Source: Flavobacteriaceae bacterium 3519-10 (GTDB taxonomy: Bacteria; Bacteroidota; Bacteroidia; Flavobacteriales; Weeksellaceae). From it: 64,000 nt of DNA. A program made the translations under genes and the position numbers. The notes under the pieces were generated by a model. It saw only the letters and a program-made list of their open reading frames with translations, was not told where the DNA came from and searched no databases. Of the stretch, positions 39,013-47,424 are shown piece by piece (the first letter of the stretch is position 1; the number at the start of each line of letters is the position of its first letter). The stretch is from NCBI GenBank assembly GCA_000023725.1, contig CP001673.1, forward strand, positions 248,001 to 312,000, read 5' to 3'.

Positions 39013-39555
39013 ATGAAAACTATATGCAATATATTAAAATATCTTTCACTGGTGCTTTTGATTTTCTTTCTCCTGAAATTGACAAAACATTTTGGTGATT
39101 ACAAACGAACTGTGTATGATTCTATACTTATTCCCATTACTGTTCTTTTAATTTTAATCAATATTTTGATCCTGTTTAAAGTTCAAAAGAGGACCAAAAA
39201 TTACAGAATAATTAAAATTGTTTTTTTAGCTGGGTCTTTGGGTGTGGTAATCCATGTAATTACAAATCATTTTACACAAAAAAGGGAAATATTGACCGGG
39301 TATATGATAAATTCGAAGGCAGATTTGGTACTCTTTAAAAATCAGACTTTTCAAATTACTGAATATTCGCCACACATTTTTCAGTACTGGAATGGAAAAT
39401 ATACAATTACGAATGACACTCTGATTTTAACCAATATTGATTTTGAAAAAATACCGTACTTGAGACTGTCGCAGAAGTACACTTATGATAAAGTAAGTGG
39501 GAATTATATCGGAAGTGAAAGTATTTTGTTAAAAAAGAATAATCATCAAAGATAA
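39013..39555 (+). CDS. Hypothetical membrane protein, AT-rich orphan
   Basis: I do not recognise this 180-residue protein. It has three probable membrane segments (about residues 8-22, 36-55 and 67-85) and then a soluble C-terminal part of about 90 residues, predicted outside the membrane, with a lipocalin-like look (LVLFKNQTFQITEYS, then WNGKYTITNDTLILTN). Its base composition is clearly more AT-rich than that of its neighbours, and it sits alone in a repeat-rich region, both signs of horizontal acquisition. The frame is intact. Confidence 0.6.
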   Translation: MKTICNILKYLSLVLLIFFLLKLTKHFGDYKRTVYDSILIPITVLLILINILILFKVQKRTKNYRIIKIVFLAGSLGVVIHVITNHFTQKREILTGYMINSKADLVLFKNQTFQITEYSPHIFQYWNGKYTITNDTLILTNIDFEKIPYLRLSQKYTYDKVSGNYIGSESILLKKNNHQR

Positions 39556-39631
39556 CAACCATTCTAGCTGTTTGCGGCAGCTACGCCTAATCTCACCTAC
39601 CAAAAACCCCGCCTCTCACGAGCCGGGATTA

Positions 39632-39666
39632 CTTTTTCCTTTTTCCTTTTACCTTGGTTCTTCTAT
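39632..39666 (+). repeat. Heptad tract at the ribB 3' end
   Basis: Units ctttttc, ctttttc, cttttac, cttggtt, cttctat in one 7-bp frame. The last unit runs into the ribB stop codon on the other strand. Confidence 0.7.
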
Positions 39667-40784
39667 AGCTGCACCATCTCCGTCACCTCCACATCATAGC
39701 CGCCTACCAAAGGTTTCTGGTTCACGTTCTGCGTAATCACGCGGAATTTGGTGATGCCCAGATTCTTCAGAATCTGAGTTCCGATGCCGTAATCGTGAAA
39801 GTTTGAGGCTAAGGTCGGTCGTTTTTCCTGCCCGTCCTGAAAATCGATAAACTGCTGAAGCTTTCTTAATGTATTCTCGGCGGTCGATACGTTATTGATG
39901 AAAATCAGCGCGCCTTTGCCTTCCTCATTGATCATGTTGGTTACTTTTTCGAGTAAGGGTTTTTCACCCGCTGTCAACCGACTCAGCACGTCGAAATAAG
40001 CATTTGAAGCCTGCACACGAACCAAAACCGGCTCATCCACAACCCACGTTCCTTTCGTCAACGCAAAGTGAATCTGATCCGTACTTGTTTCCTTGAAGGC
40101 GAAAAAGTCGAAATCCCCATAATGGGTTTTCACTTTTCTCTCCTCAATTCTTTCGATCAAATCACCTTTCTTAAGCTGATAATGAATTAAATCTTCAATT
40201 GAAATTATTTTTAAATCGTGCTTCTTTGCCAATTCTACAAGTTCCGGAAGCCTCGACATCGAGCCGTCTTCGTTCATGATTTCGCAGATCACGCCACCTT
40301 CTTTCAGTCCGGCAAGTTTGGTGAGATCAATCGCAGCTTCCGTGTGGCCGGCTCTTTTCAAAACACCACCTTTTTTCGCCCGCAAAGGGAAAATGTGTCC
40401 CGGACGCATAAAATCAGCCGGTTTGGTGTTTTCATCCATCAGGGCTAAAATCGTTTTGCTCCGGTCGCTGGCCGAGATTCCTGTAGAAACGCCTTCACCA
40501 AGAAGATCCACGGATACCGTAAAAGCGGTTTCTTTAGGGTCGCTGCTGCGCGTCACCATTATATCAAGGCCAAGTTCATCACAACGTTTTTCGGGCAGGG
40601 GCGTACAGATCAAACCTCTTCCGTAAAGCGTCATAAAATTGATGATTTCGGGCGTTGTAAGTTCGGCCGCGGAAAGGAAATCGCCTTCGTTTTCGCGGTT
40701 TTCGTCATCCACGACGATGATGATTTTGCCGTCTTTCAGGTCTTGTATCGCTTCGGGAATCGTATTAAGTTGTATATCCGACAT
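39663..40784 (-). CDS. ribB: DHBP synthase with degenerate GTP cyclohydrolase II domain
   Basis: The N-terminal domain (residues 1 to about 205) is an intact 3,4-dihydroxy-2-butanone-4-phosphate synthase, with VVDDENRENEGDF, RPGHIFPLRA and HTEAAIDLTKLAG, supplying the four-carbon unit of riboflavin. The C-terminal half has the outline of GTP cyclohydrolase II (YGIGTQILKNLGITKFRVIT) but lacks the zinc cysteines (no CxxGD...CxC) and the RQEGRGIGL loop, so it is unlikely to be catalytic. An open 57-codon extension upstream crosses the promoter and is rejected. The start is MSDIQLNT at 40784. Confidence 0.88.
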   Translation of the reverse strand: MSDIQLNTIPEAIQDLKDGKIIIVVDDENRENEGDFLSAAELTTPEIINFMTLYGRGLICTPLPEKRCDELGLDIMVTRSSDPKETAFTVSVDLLGEGVSTGISASDRSKTILALMDENTKPADFMRPGHIFPLRAKKGGVLKRAGHTEAAIDLTKLAGLKEGGVICEIMNEDGSMSRLPELVELAKKHDLKIISIEDLIHYQLKKGDLIERIEERKVKTHYGDFDFFAFKETSTDQIHFALTKGTWVVDEPVLVRVQASNAYFDVLSRLTAGEKPLLEKVTNMINEEGKGALIFINNVSTAENTLRKLQQFIDFQDGQEKRPTLASNFHDYGIGTQILKNLGITKFRVITQNVNQKPLVGGYDVEVTEMVQL

Positions 40785-40804
40785 GTTGCTTTTTTTGAAT
40801 GGTG

Positions 40805-40834
40805 CAAAGATACTTAGATTTAAATATTCACCAA
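40805..40834 (-). promoter_or_regulatory. ribB promoter
   Basis: On the minus strand TTG (40832-40834), exactly 19 nt, then TATCTTTG (40805-40812). No FMN riboswitch is visible. Confidence 0.75.
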
Positions 40835-40860
40835 CCTTTATTTGGGCGTCTTCATCCGTC

Positions 40861-40926
40861 TTCCGCTCTCGCTTTTTTGCTCCGCTTCGCGTCACAAAAA
40901 GAGCTCCGCTCAAGCCGGGACGCGGG
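40861..40926 (+). repeat. Flanked-hairpin repeat, copy E (diverged)
   Basis: A cttttttgc...cgtcacaaaaag core resembles the centre of copy A (ctttttgc...cgtcacaaaaag), with weaker matches in the arms. It lies between the 3' end of the LLM oxidoreductase gene and the ribB promoter. Confidence 0.45.
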
Positions 40927-40974
40927 AGCCCGCTCTTAACTCCGAAACTCCTCATTTAGAAAATCCGGAAACTG

Positions 40975-41973
40975 TTAGCGCAGAAAATCTGCGGCTTTTC
41001 TGATGATTCCGTAAGATTTCAACCTCGCTTCGTGATCATAAATAGCCGACGTAATCATTATTTCATCCACTTTAAAGGTGTCCTGGAATTCTTTAAGCTG
41101 TTGGGCCACAGAAGATTCACTGCCGATAAAACTGTGACGCAGCATCTTCGTGACGTGCGCTTTCTCCATCGGATTCCACAGCGCATCCATATCTTCTACG
41201 GGCGGCGAGTACGGTTTTCTGTCGTTTCGTATAATGTTGATAAACATCTGGTACAGCGTACTGGAAAGTTTTTTTGCTTCGTCGTCGGTTTCGCCTGCGA
41301 TTCCGTTCGCGCATGCGATGATATAAGGTTCCGGAAATTCTTCGCTGGGTTTATAGTTTTCGCGGTAAATTTCAAATGCGCTACCCATCATGTCGGGCGC
41401 AAAATGTCCGGCAAAAGCGTACGGAAGGCCATATTCGGCGGCGAGCCAGGCGCTGTCGGTGCTTGATCCGAGAACATAAATCGGAATATCGCAGCCTTCC
41501 CCGGGGATTGCGCGCACCAGGCTTGTTGCATTTTCAACAGAGAAATACTGCTGCAGTTCACGGATCTGGCGTGGAAACTGTTCATTGATGATCATTGGGT
41601 TTCTGCCGAGCGCTTTGGCTGTCAGGCCGTCGGTTCCGGGCGCTCTTCCGACACCCAGATCAATTCTGTTCGGAAATAAACTTTCTAAAGTCCCAAACTG
41701 CTCGGCGATAACCAGTGAACTGTGGTTGGGCAACATCACGCCGCCCGATCCTACCCGGATTTTCTGTGTGCCGTTGGCGATAAAACCGATCAGCACGGAA
41801 GTTGCAGAACTAGCAATACTTGCCATATTGTGATGCTCGGCGAGCCAGAATCTTCTGTAATCTAAAGTTTCAACGTGCCGCGCCAGGTCAAGGCTGTCAT
41901 TAAAAGTATCGTTGATTGTTTTATGTTGTTTTACCGGAGCCAGATCCAGTACTGATAATTCAAAATTCTTCAT
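40975..41973 (-). CDS. LLM-class flavin-dependent oxidoreductase
   Basis: The 332-residue protein belongs to the bacterial luciferase-like monooxygenases, with LSVLDLAPVKQ at the start, the RFWLAEHHNM segment, IRVGSGGVMLPNHSSLVIAEQ and RIDLGVGRAPGTDG. Such proteins use reduced FMN supplied by a partner; the closest characterised relatives (YhbW/MsnO8 type) have no firm substrate. The neighbour ribB belongs to flavin synthesis, but the two use different promoters, so any functional link is speculative. Confidence 0.85.
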   Translation of the reverse strand: MKNFELSVLDLAPVKQHKTINDTFNDSLDLARHVETLDYRRFWLAEHHNMASIASSATSVLIGFIANGTQKIRVGSGGVMLPNHSSLVIAEQFGTLESLFPNRIDLGVGRAPGTDGLTAKALGRNPMIINEQFPRQIRELQQYFSVENATSLVRAIPGEGCDIPIYVLGSSTDSAWLAAEYGLPYAFAGHFAPDMMGSAFEIYRENYKPSEEFPEPYIIACANGIAGETDDEAKKLSSTLYQMFINIIRNDRKPYSPPVEDMDALWNPMEKAHVTKMLRHSFIGSESSVAQQLKEFQDTFKVDEIMITSAIYDHEARLKSYGIIRKAADFLR

Positions 41974-41998
41974 CTAACAATTATTTATAATCTTAGTA

Positions 41999-42006
41999 CA
42001 AAAATA
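41999..42006 (-). promoter_or_regulatory. Probable -7 box of the LLM oxidoreductase gene
   Basis: TATTTTTG on the minus strand, 25 nt before the start codon. Confidence 0.4.
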
Positions 42007-42167
42007 CGGACTTTAAAGGCGTTACCCCAGTTTGGGCGATGCATAAAATAAATGACCGCGATAAGGCATTTTTTGTAATTTTCAAGCCTTATTTCAGAAC
42101 TAATCCGCCCGTTTAGCACAATTTTTAATTTGCTAAAATTTTTTTAAGTTCAAATTCAAATAATTCC

Positions 42168-42175
42168 TATATTTG
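42168..42175 (+). promoter_or_regulatory. tRNA-Cys promoter, -7 box
   Basis: TATATTTG ends 10 nt before the tRNA. The 212 bp between the LLM gene and the tRNA show nothing else beyond AT-rich sequence. Confidence 0.55.
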
Positions 42176-42185
42176 CAAACCCAAT

Positions 42186-42256
42186 GGTTCTTTGGCCGAG
42201 TGGCTAGGCAATGGTCTGCAACACCATCTACAGCGGTTCGAATCCGCTAGGAACCT
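42186..42256 (+). tRNA. tRNA-Cys (GCA)
   Basis: The acceptor ggttctt pairs with aggaacc and the anticodon loop ctgcaac gives GCA. It is transcribed alone. Confidence 0.95.
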
Positions 42257-42262
42257 CTAAGA

Positions 42263-42299
42263 AGCAAGTATCTGTTTTTCAGGTACTTGCTCTTTTATT
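42263..42299 (+). terminator. tRNA-Cys terminator
   Basis: gcaagtatctg pairs with caggtacttgc (one G-T pair), followed by a T-rich tract. Confidence 0.75.
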
Positions 42300-42394
42300 T
42301 TTAATGATATTTACACGTTAACGTTTCTTTAACACGGGCTTGGTTCCGTTTTTGGCATATAGCTTGAAAGAGTAAACACTAAATTTTTATAATT

Positions 42395-42937
42395 ATGAAA
42401 AATATAGTAACAGCAGGGTTCATGTCCATTCTATTGATGGCTGCCTGTACAAAAGACAACACCGTTGCCGAGAAATCGCTGGATCAACAGAAAATGGAGT
42501 TCCAGGCTCGCCAACTTGAAATAGAAAAACAAAAGCTGGCCATCGAAAAAGAAAAAATGGCTTACGAAACCCAGAAAAAAGCTGACAGTATCGAAGAGGA
42601 GAGAAAAGCTAAGCAGGCTCGAGCAGCTGCTTCGCCACAGGTAATCCGCGAAACTAAAACAGTTTACGTTAATAATACCCCTCAAAGTTCGTCCAACTCG
42701 GGTTCCAATACAGGATATGCGGGTACATCTCAGGGAACAACTCAGAAACAGGGGATGAGTCAGGCAGCCAAAGGTACCATCATCGGTGCAGTTGGTGGAG
42801 CCGCAGCGGGTGCACTTATCAATAAGAAAAACCGTGGCGCGGGTGCCGTTGTAGGCGGTGTCATTGGTGGAGCTACAGGCTACACAATCGGTAGAGCCGG
42901 AGACAGAAAATCCGGACGTGTCCAACCAAGAAACTAG
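42395..42937 (+). CDS. Lipoprotein with coiled coil and glycine zipper
   Basis: The 180-residue product has a lipobox (LLMAAC, acylated Cys18). A Lys/Glu/Gln-rich coiled coil follows at about residues 28-75, then a Ser/Thr/Gly-rich linker. The C-terminal glycine-zipper segment has two GxxxG-rich runs (IIGAVGGAAAGALI and GAVVGGVIGGATGYTIG). Glycine zippers of the YMGG/OmpA-2TM type pack into membranes. The combination suggests an envelope protein anchored on both sides of the periplasm, but no function is known. A terminator overlaps the start of the next gene. Confidence 0.75.
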   Translation: MKNIVTAGFMSILLMAACTKDNTVAEKSLDQQKMEFQARQLEIEKQKLAIEKEKMAYETQKKADSIEEERKAKQARAAASPQVIRETKTVYVNNTPQSSSNSGSNTGYAGTSQGTTQKQGMSQAAKGTIIGAVGGAAAGALINKKNRGAGAVVGGVIGGATGYTIGRAGDRKSGRVQPRN

Positions 42938-42957
42938 GATTACATATATATAACCCA

Positions 42958-42989
42958 AAAGATTGCTTATTTTTAAGCAATCTTTTTTT
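42958..42989 (+). terminator. Terminator abutting the next start codon
   Basis: A perfect 12-bp stem (aaagattgctta / taagcaatcttt) with loop tttt; its T-tract runs directly into the ATG at 42990. Confidence 0.82.
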
Positions 42990-44618
42990 ATGCTGTACCT
43001 GCTGTTTTCGCTTATAATGCTGCTCGCGGTCTTCGCGGGTTTTGGCGGTGCAGCGCAGAAATTTTCAGGCAAATCCGTTCATGGCCTTTCAGGAACTCTC
43101 TTAGCGGGGATTTTTTCAGTATCAATAATCTGCACGCTTTCAGCCTTTATTTTTCCGTTAAATATTTACTTTGAAACCACACTATTAATAGTCGGTCTTG
43201 CAGCATTTTTCTATTTTAAAATCTATGAAGATTTCAGAAGATTCTTTAAAGGTTTACCGTACCTCTTCTATGTATTGGTTTTTGTGGTGCTCTTTTTCGG
43301 CAGCGGTTTCCCGTTTATATTAGATCATTTTGGTTATTATGTGCCAACCATCAGGTGGATTTCGGAAATCGGCCTAGTTCAGGGGATTTCAAACCTTGAT
43401 CTGCTGCTCGGGCAGATGTCGGTCTGGCATATTCTTCAGGCAGCGTTTTCTCAGTTCACCGACCCCTTTTTACGGCTGAATTCGCTCGCTTTAATCATTT
43501 ATCTGATTTATATTTTCGAGAAAAAATCGTGGATCCATCTGGTTTTCGTACCAGTTCTGTTTCTATTTGTTCAGTCGCCGTCGCCGGATTTGCCTGCAAT
43601 TGCACTCTCGCTGATCATTTTAAATGAATTATTGCGCGGCCATAGAAGTTACGGTTGGCTGTTTGCGCTTTCGGCGTTTGTTTTTGCGCTGAAACCAACG
43701 CTGGTTTGGCTACCTTTATTTACTTTTATTTACATTGTTTGGATCGCAAAAAAAAATGTAAAAGTGCTAACTCCGGGAATTGCCGTGGTGCTGATATTTG
43801 TGTTCAAAAACATCTGGACGTTCGGCTTTCCGGTGTTTCCTGTAGCTGTTTTAGATTTGGGACTGCCCTGGAAACCGAACATGCAACTGCTTCTTAACTC
43901 CTCGGCAGTCGCGATTGAACGAACATTCGATATGCAGTTTTCAGCAAACGAGATCCATAATTTTTCTTTAACTGAATATGTTTACAATTGGTTTTTCCTG
44001 CCCGGAATTAAAGGAAAAATTAACCTGCTTTTCATTTTCTCGCTGCTTATTTTCCTGGTATTTTCAATTAAAAAAAACTCAAAAACGATTTGGCTACTGT
44101 TCGGTGCCGTTTTAGTTAAAAGTGTACTGGTGCTGATGTTTTCGGCGCAATACCGTTTTTTTCTTGATGTGTTTTTTGTGATTTTTTTCATCGTAGGATA
44201 TGAAGTTTTCACCAAAAAATTATCGCTTGCTATATTTGCTGTGATGTCCGTTGTGGTCGGAACTTTTATTTCTTACCCGGAGTTTATAAGAACAGTTTTT
44301 CCGAGTTTTAGGTTAGGGAGCGTGGTCATGGGTTTCAGAAGCGCTCAGCTCATTGAGCCTGCCCATTATAAACTTGAAAAATTTAAAACCTATCAGGTTG
44401 GCAACTTAAAATTCAATGTGGTGGATGGTTATCCCTACAGTTTTGATACGCCACTGCCGGCCATTTTACCAGCGTTCATACAGGAAGATTTAGATGCCGG
44501 AATCTTTCCACAGCTGAAAGGCACAACTTTAAAAGAAGGATTCGTTTGGCGCAGGATTACTGAGCAGGAAAAAATTCAACTGCAACACATCATTGATGAA
44601 TTCAACAGCAAACAATAA
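42990..44618 (+). CDS. LIC_10190-type polytopic membrane protein
   Basis: This 542-residue protein has a dozen or so membrane segments. It resembles the LIC_10190 family of GT-C-like membrane proteins, judged from the loop LDHFGYYVPTIRWISEIGLV and the GQMSVWHILQAAFSQ helix (match from memory, no search). GT-C fold proteins use a lipid-linked sugar donor, and the acidic residue in the first loop (LDHFGYY) is where their catalytic acid usually sits; the function here is unproven. The start at 42990 directly follows the T-tract of the preceding terminator. A second Met at 43017 is the alternative. Confidence 0.6.
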   Translation: MLYLLFSLIMLLAVFAGFGGAAQKFSGKSVHGLSGTLLAGIFSVSIICTLSAFIFPLNIYFETTLLIVGLAAFFYFKIYEDFRRFFKGLPYLFYVLVFVVLFFGSGFPFILDHFGYYVPTIRWISEIGLVQGISNLDLLLGQMSVWHILQAAFSQFTDPFLRLNSLALIIYLIYIFEKKSWIHLVFVPVLFLFVQSPSPDLPAIALSLIILNELLRGHRSYGWLFALSAFVFALKPTLVWLPLFTFIYIVWIAKKNVKVLTPGIAVVLIFVFKNIWTFGFPVFPVAVLDLGLPWKPNMQLLLNSSAVAIERTFDMQFSANEIHNFSLTEYVYNWFFLPGIKGKINLLFIFSLLIFLVFSIKKNSKTIWLLFGAVLVKSVLVLMFSAQYRFFLDVFFVIFFIVGYEVFTKKLSLAIFAVMSVVVGTFISYPEFIRTVFPSFRLGSVVMGFRSAQLIEPAHYKLEKFKTYQVGNLKFNVVDGYPYSFDTPLPAILPAFIQEDLDAGIFPQLKGTTLKEGFVWRRITEQEKIQLQHIIDEFNSKQ

Positions 44619-44619
44619 A

Positions 44620-44647
44620 GCAACCATCCATCATCAATCAACTCACC
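44620..44647 (-). repeat. Heptad tract before aroC
   Basis: Units gcaacca, tccatca, tcaatca, actcacc in one 7-bp frame. Their reverse complement resembles the gatgatg/ggtgatg units at 61129. Confidence 0.5.
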
Positions 44648-44666
44648 TTTGCCCCAAATTATTCCT

Positions 44667-44674
44667 TAACTTTG
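44667..44674 (+). promoter_or_regulatory. aroC -7 box, 4 nt from the start codon
   Basis: TAACTTTG ends four bases before the ATG, so transcription should begin at or next to the start codon (leaderless mRNA). Confidence 0.5.
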
Positions 44675-44678
44675 TAAT

Positions 44679-45740
44679 ATGTTCGGATTAGGGAATTTTC
44701 TTACGCTTTCTACTTTTGGCGAAAGCCACGGCGCTGCTTACGGCGGTACACTTTCTAATTTTCCCGCTGGTCTAGCGGTAGATTTTGAAGCCATCCAGAA
44801 ACAGCTTGACCGCCGGAAACCCGGTCAGTCGGCTCTTGTGACGCAGCGGAAAGAGAGTGATAGTGTAAAATTTCTTTCGGGTATTTTTGAAGGTAAAACC
44901 ACGGGCACGCCGATTGGTTTTATCATTGAAAATGAAAACCAGAAATCTAAAGATTACGATCATATTGCAGAAGCCTATCGCCCAAGCCATGCAGATTTCA
45001 CTTATGACCAAAAATTCGGAATCCGTGATTATCGCGGTGGCGGAAAATCGTCGGCGCGCGAAACTGTAAACTGGGTGGTGGCAGGCAGCCTTGCTCGGCA
45101 GATTTTACCTCAAAATGTGGAAATTCAGGCGTACGTTTCTTCTGTCGGCGAAATATTCTGCGAAAAACCTTATCAGGCGCTGGATCTGTCGAAAACCGAT
45201 TCGAACGAAGTGCGCTGCCCAGACGAAGAAACCGCTGAGAAAATGATTTCTAAAATCAAGGAGATCAAGAAAGAAGGCAATACCATCGGCGGAACTATCA
45301 TGTGTGTTATTAAAAATTTGCCTGTCGGCATCGGTGAGCCTGTTTTCGGTAAGTTGCAGGCCGAACTTGCCAAAGCGATGATGAATATCAATGCGGCGAA
45401 AGGTTTCGAATACGGAAGCGGATTCTGTGGAGCAAAAATGACCGGAAAAGATCACAACGATCTGTTCAACGAAGATTTTTCTACCCAAACCAATCTGTCA
45501 GGCGGCATCCAGGGTGGCATTTCAAACGGGATGGATATTTATTTTCGGGTAGCGTTTAAACCGGTCGCTACAATTCTGCGTCCTCAGCAAAGCGTAGACA
45601 GTGACGGAAATGCTGTGACCGTTGAAGGAAAAGGGCGTCACGACGCATGCGTATTGCCCCGCGCCGTACCAATTGTGGAGAATCTTGCTGCTTTTGTGCT
45701 GGCCGATTTGTTTTTAATCAATCAGATGAGGAAACTTTAG
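44679..45740 (+). CDS. aroC: Chorismate synthase
   Basis: Chorismate synthase makes chorismate from EPSP, the last step of the shikimate pathway, with reduced FMN. The 353-residue product carries the three family signatures: [10 protein letters not shown] near the N-terminus, the [20 protein letters not shown] region with GGKSSARET, and [15 protein letters not shown]. It is followed after 50 bp by a thioredoxin-fold gene that may be co-transcribed. Confidence 0.97.
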   Translation: MFGLGNFLTLSTFGESHGAAYGGTLSNFPAGLAVDFEAIQKQLDRRKPGQSALVTQRKESDSVKFLSGIFEGKTTGTPIGFIIENENQKSKDYDHIAEAYRPSHADFTYDQKFGIRDYRGGGKSSARETVNWVVAGSLARQILPQNVEIQAYVSSVGEIFCEKPYQALDLSKTDSNEVRCPDEETAEKMISKIKEIKKEGNTIGGTIMCVIKNLPVGIGEPVFGKLQAELAKAMMNINAAKGFEYGSGFCGAKMTGKDHNDLFNEDFSTQTNLSGGIQGGISNGMDIYFRVAFKPVATILRPQQSVDSDGNAVTVEGKGRHDACVLPRAVPIVENLAAFVLADLFLINQMRKL

Positions 45741-45790
45741 TATAACGACGACTTCGACTAAATTTTAGACGTCTCAAAAAATAATTTTTT

Positions 45791-46351
45791 ATGAAAAAAT
45801 ACTGGCAACTAGCCTTGACTTTTGACGAGTATATGCAGGAATCGAAAAGACGTGTGACTGATACCCCGCGGACCGACGAATATTTTGAATATTATGAACT
45901 CGGGCTTCACCGAATGGAGCGAACGCTCAAAACCTTCAAAATTGATGAGCAAATGCTTGAAACTCTTAAATCAAAAGATTTTGTGGGTAGGATTCTGATT
46001 ATTTCTGAGCCGTGGTGCGGTGATGCGAGTGCAACTGTGCCTGCAGTGGCTACGTTTTTCGAGGCGGCCGGAATCGATGTCAAAGTTTTTCTGAGAGATT
46101 CCGATACGTCATTAATCGACCAGTATCTTACAAACGGAACACAGTCTATCCCGAAAATTTTAATTCTGGATCAGGATTTAAGTGTAAAAAACGTTTGGGG
46201 GCCGCGCCCAGAGTTCGGAAATCAGCTGCTCGCAAAATTCAAGGAAAATGAAGCCTCTTATCCGCGTGAAGAGTTTTACAACGATTTGCAGGTGTATTAT
46301 GCAAAAAACCGTGGCCGCGATGCCATTAACGAAATCATAAATTTAATTTAA
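45791..46351 (+). CDS. Thioredoxin-fold protein with a single active-site Cys
   Basis: The 186-residue protein has a thioredoxin-like core (RILIISEPWCGDASATVPAV, later GTQSIPKILILD with the cis-Pro). Its active site reads WCGD: the second Cys of CxxC is replaced by Asp, so it cannot do standard dithiol exchange and may act as a monothiol enzyme or binder. No signal peptide, so it is cytoplasmic. The next gene, a TlpA-like reductase, starts one base after the stop, implying joint transcription. Confidence 0.78.
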   Translation: MKKYWQLALTFDEYMQESKRRVTDTPRTDEYFEYYELGLHRMERTLKTFKIDEQMLETLKSKDFVGRILIISEPWCGDASATVPAVATFFEAAGIDVKVFLRDSDTSLIDQYLTNGTQSIPKILILDQDLSVKNVWGPRPEFGNQLLAKFKENEASYPREEFYNDLQVYYAKNRGRDAINEIINLI

Positions 46352-46352
46352 A

Positions 46353-46904
46353 ATGACCTTCATTAAGAAAAATATATTCTCCATTATTGCCATTGCATTT
46401 GTGGCGGTGCTCTATCTGTTTCCATCCGTGAAACTTAAGATCAAAGACCTGTTTTTTCCTGTGGCTGCGATAGAAAATGCGGTCACGCTGCAGGATTCTG
46501 ATTATGATCTGCAGCTTAAAGGTATTAATGTGGCCAGTACCAACCTTAAAAATCTGAAAGGGGATAAGCTTGTTTTCCTCAATTTCTGGGGAACCTGGTG
46601 CCCGCCGTGCCGTGAAGAGTGGCCAACGATTGAAAAGCTTTACCAGGCGCGTAAGGATAAAATAGATTTTGTGCTGATTGCGATGCAGGACGAAGAGGAA
46701 AAAGTGGTGAAATTTATGAAAGAGAATAACTACACGGCGCCGGTGTATATCGCGCAAAGCCCTATCTCGAAAAACATCCTGCCTAAAGCGTTTCCTACCA
46801 CTTTTCTGCTTACAAAAGACGGCCGCATTTTGCTGAAAGAAGATTCCTCAAAAGACTGGAATAGCAAGTCGGTGAACGATTTTATAGATAATGTCACCAA
46901 GTAA
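46353..46904 (+). CDS. TlpA-like membrane-anchored thiol-disulfide oxidoreductase
   Basis: This 183-residue protein has one N-terminal membrane anchor (about residues 7-25) and a periplasmic thioredoxin domain with the WGTWCPPCREEWPTIEKL active site and a cis-Pro in KAFPTTFLLTKDG. TlpA/ResA-like proteins keep cysteines of envelope proteins, often cytochromes c, reduced. It is the third gene of a likely aroC-thioredoxin-tlpA run. Confidence 0.87.
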   Translation: MTFIKKNIFSIIAIAFVAVLYLFPSVKLKIKDLFFPVAAIENAVTLQDSDYDLQLKGINVASTNLKNLKGDKLVFLNFWGTWCPPCREEWPTIEKLYQARKDKIDFVLIAMQDEEEKVVKFMKENNYTAPVYIAQSPISKNILPKAFPTTFLLTKDGRILLKEDSSKDWNSKSVNDFIDNVTK

Positions 46905-46975
46905 TTTAACATAACTTTAGTAAATCACGGTATAGATATTGCGAAGCCTTAGCCGGTTTAACAACAACATGAATA

Positions 46976-47314
46976 ATGAAATTATCTAAAATTGCTTTAG
47001 CTAGAGAGGCTTTCAGACACAAAGGATTTATCGGAAAAATACCGGTAATTACAAGAATGGTGAAATCGGTAATGTCTAAAAACGGGTACCGTCCCAATTA
47101 TAAAAACGTAGTTTTACCAGGATTGGTACTGGTTTATCTTATATCCCCAATTGACATTCTTCCGGATTGGATCCCGCTTATCGGTGTATTGGACGACCTG
47201 GCACTGCTCGCTTTCGCGATACCGATGCTGATTAAAGAGGCCGAAAAATTTGTGGCGTGGGAAGCGACTTCAAAAGGTGATCCTCACATCAGCGATGCCG
47301 AGGTAATCGGGTAA
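46976..47314 (+). CDS. YkvA/DUF1232 family protein
   Basis: The 112-residue protein has the DUF1232 signature VYLISPIDILPDWIPLIGVLDDLALL flanking one or two short hydrophobic helices, preceded by a basic N-terminus (RHKGFIGKIPVITRMVKSVM). The family is widespread and without a defined role; it is probably membrane-associated. The gene stands alone and ends at a terminator. Confidence 0.8.
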   Translation: MKLSKIALAREAFRHKGFIGKIPVITRMVKSVMSKNGYRPNYKNVVLPGLVLVYLISPIDILPDWIPLIGVLDDLALLAFAIPMLIKEAEKFVAWEATSKGDPHISDAEVIG

Positions 47315-47337
47315 CCAACGTAAAAAACAATACTTAG

Positions 47338-47362
47338 CCGCACAATTTTGTGCGGTTTTTTT
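47338..47362 (+). terminator. Terminator of the DUF1232 gene
   Basis: ccgcacaa pairs with ttgtgcgg across a 2-nt gap (so the real loop is 4 nt), with a T-tract. Confidence 0.82.
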
Positions 47363-47424
47363 CTGCCCGAAAGTGAAGTAACGTAATCATCTCAAATTTC
47401 AAAAATTATGGTGAAATTTGCATC

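Noticed and set aside
40785..40955. N-terminal extension of ribB
   Set aside because: It contains a promoter with ideal spacing and a repeat copy; the RibB domain starts at the Met at 40784.
40785..40974. FMN riboswitch before ribB
   Set aside because: No conserved RFN-element segments were found, and the promoter leaves a leader of only about 15 nt.
42431..43072. 213-codon minus-strand frame across the lipoprotein gene and its terminator
   Set aside because: It crosses a clear terminator, opposes two supported genes and is Cys/Ser-rich without motifs.
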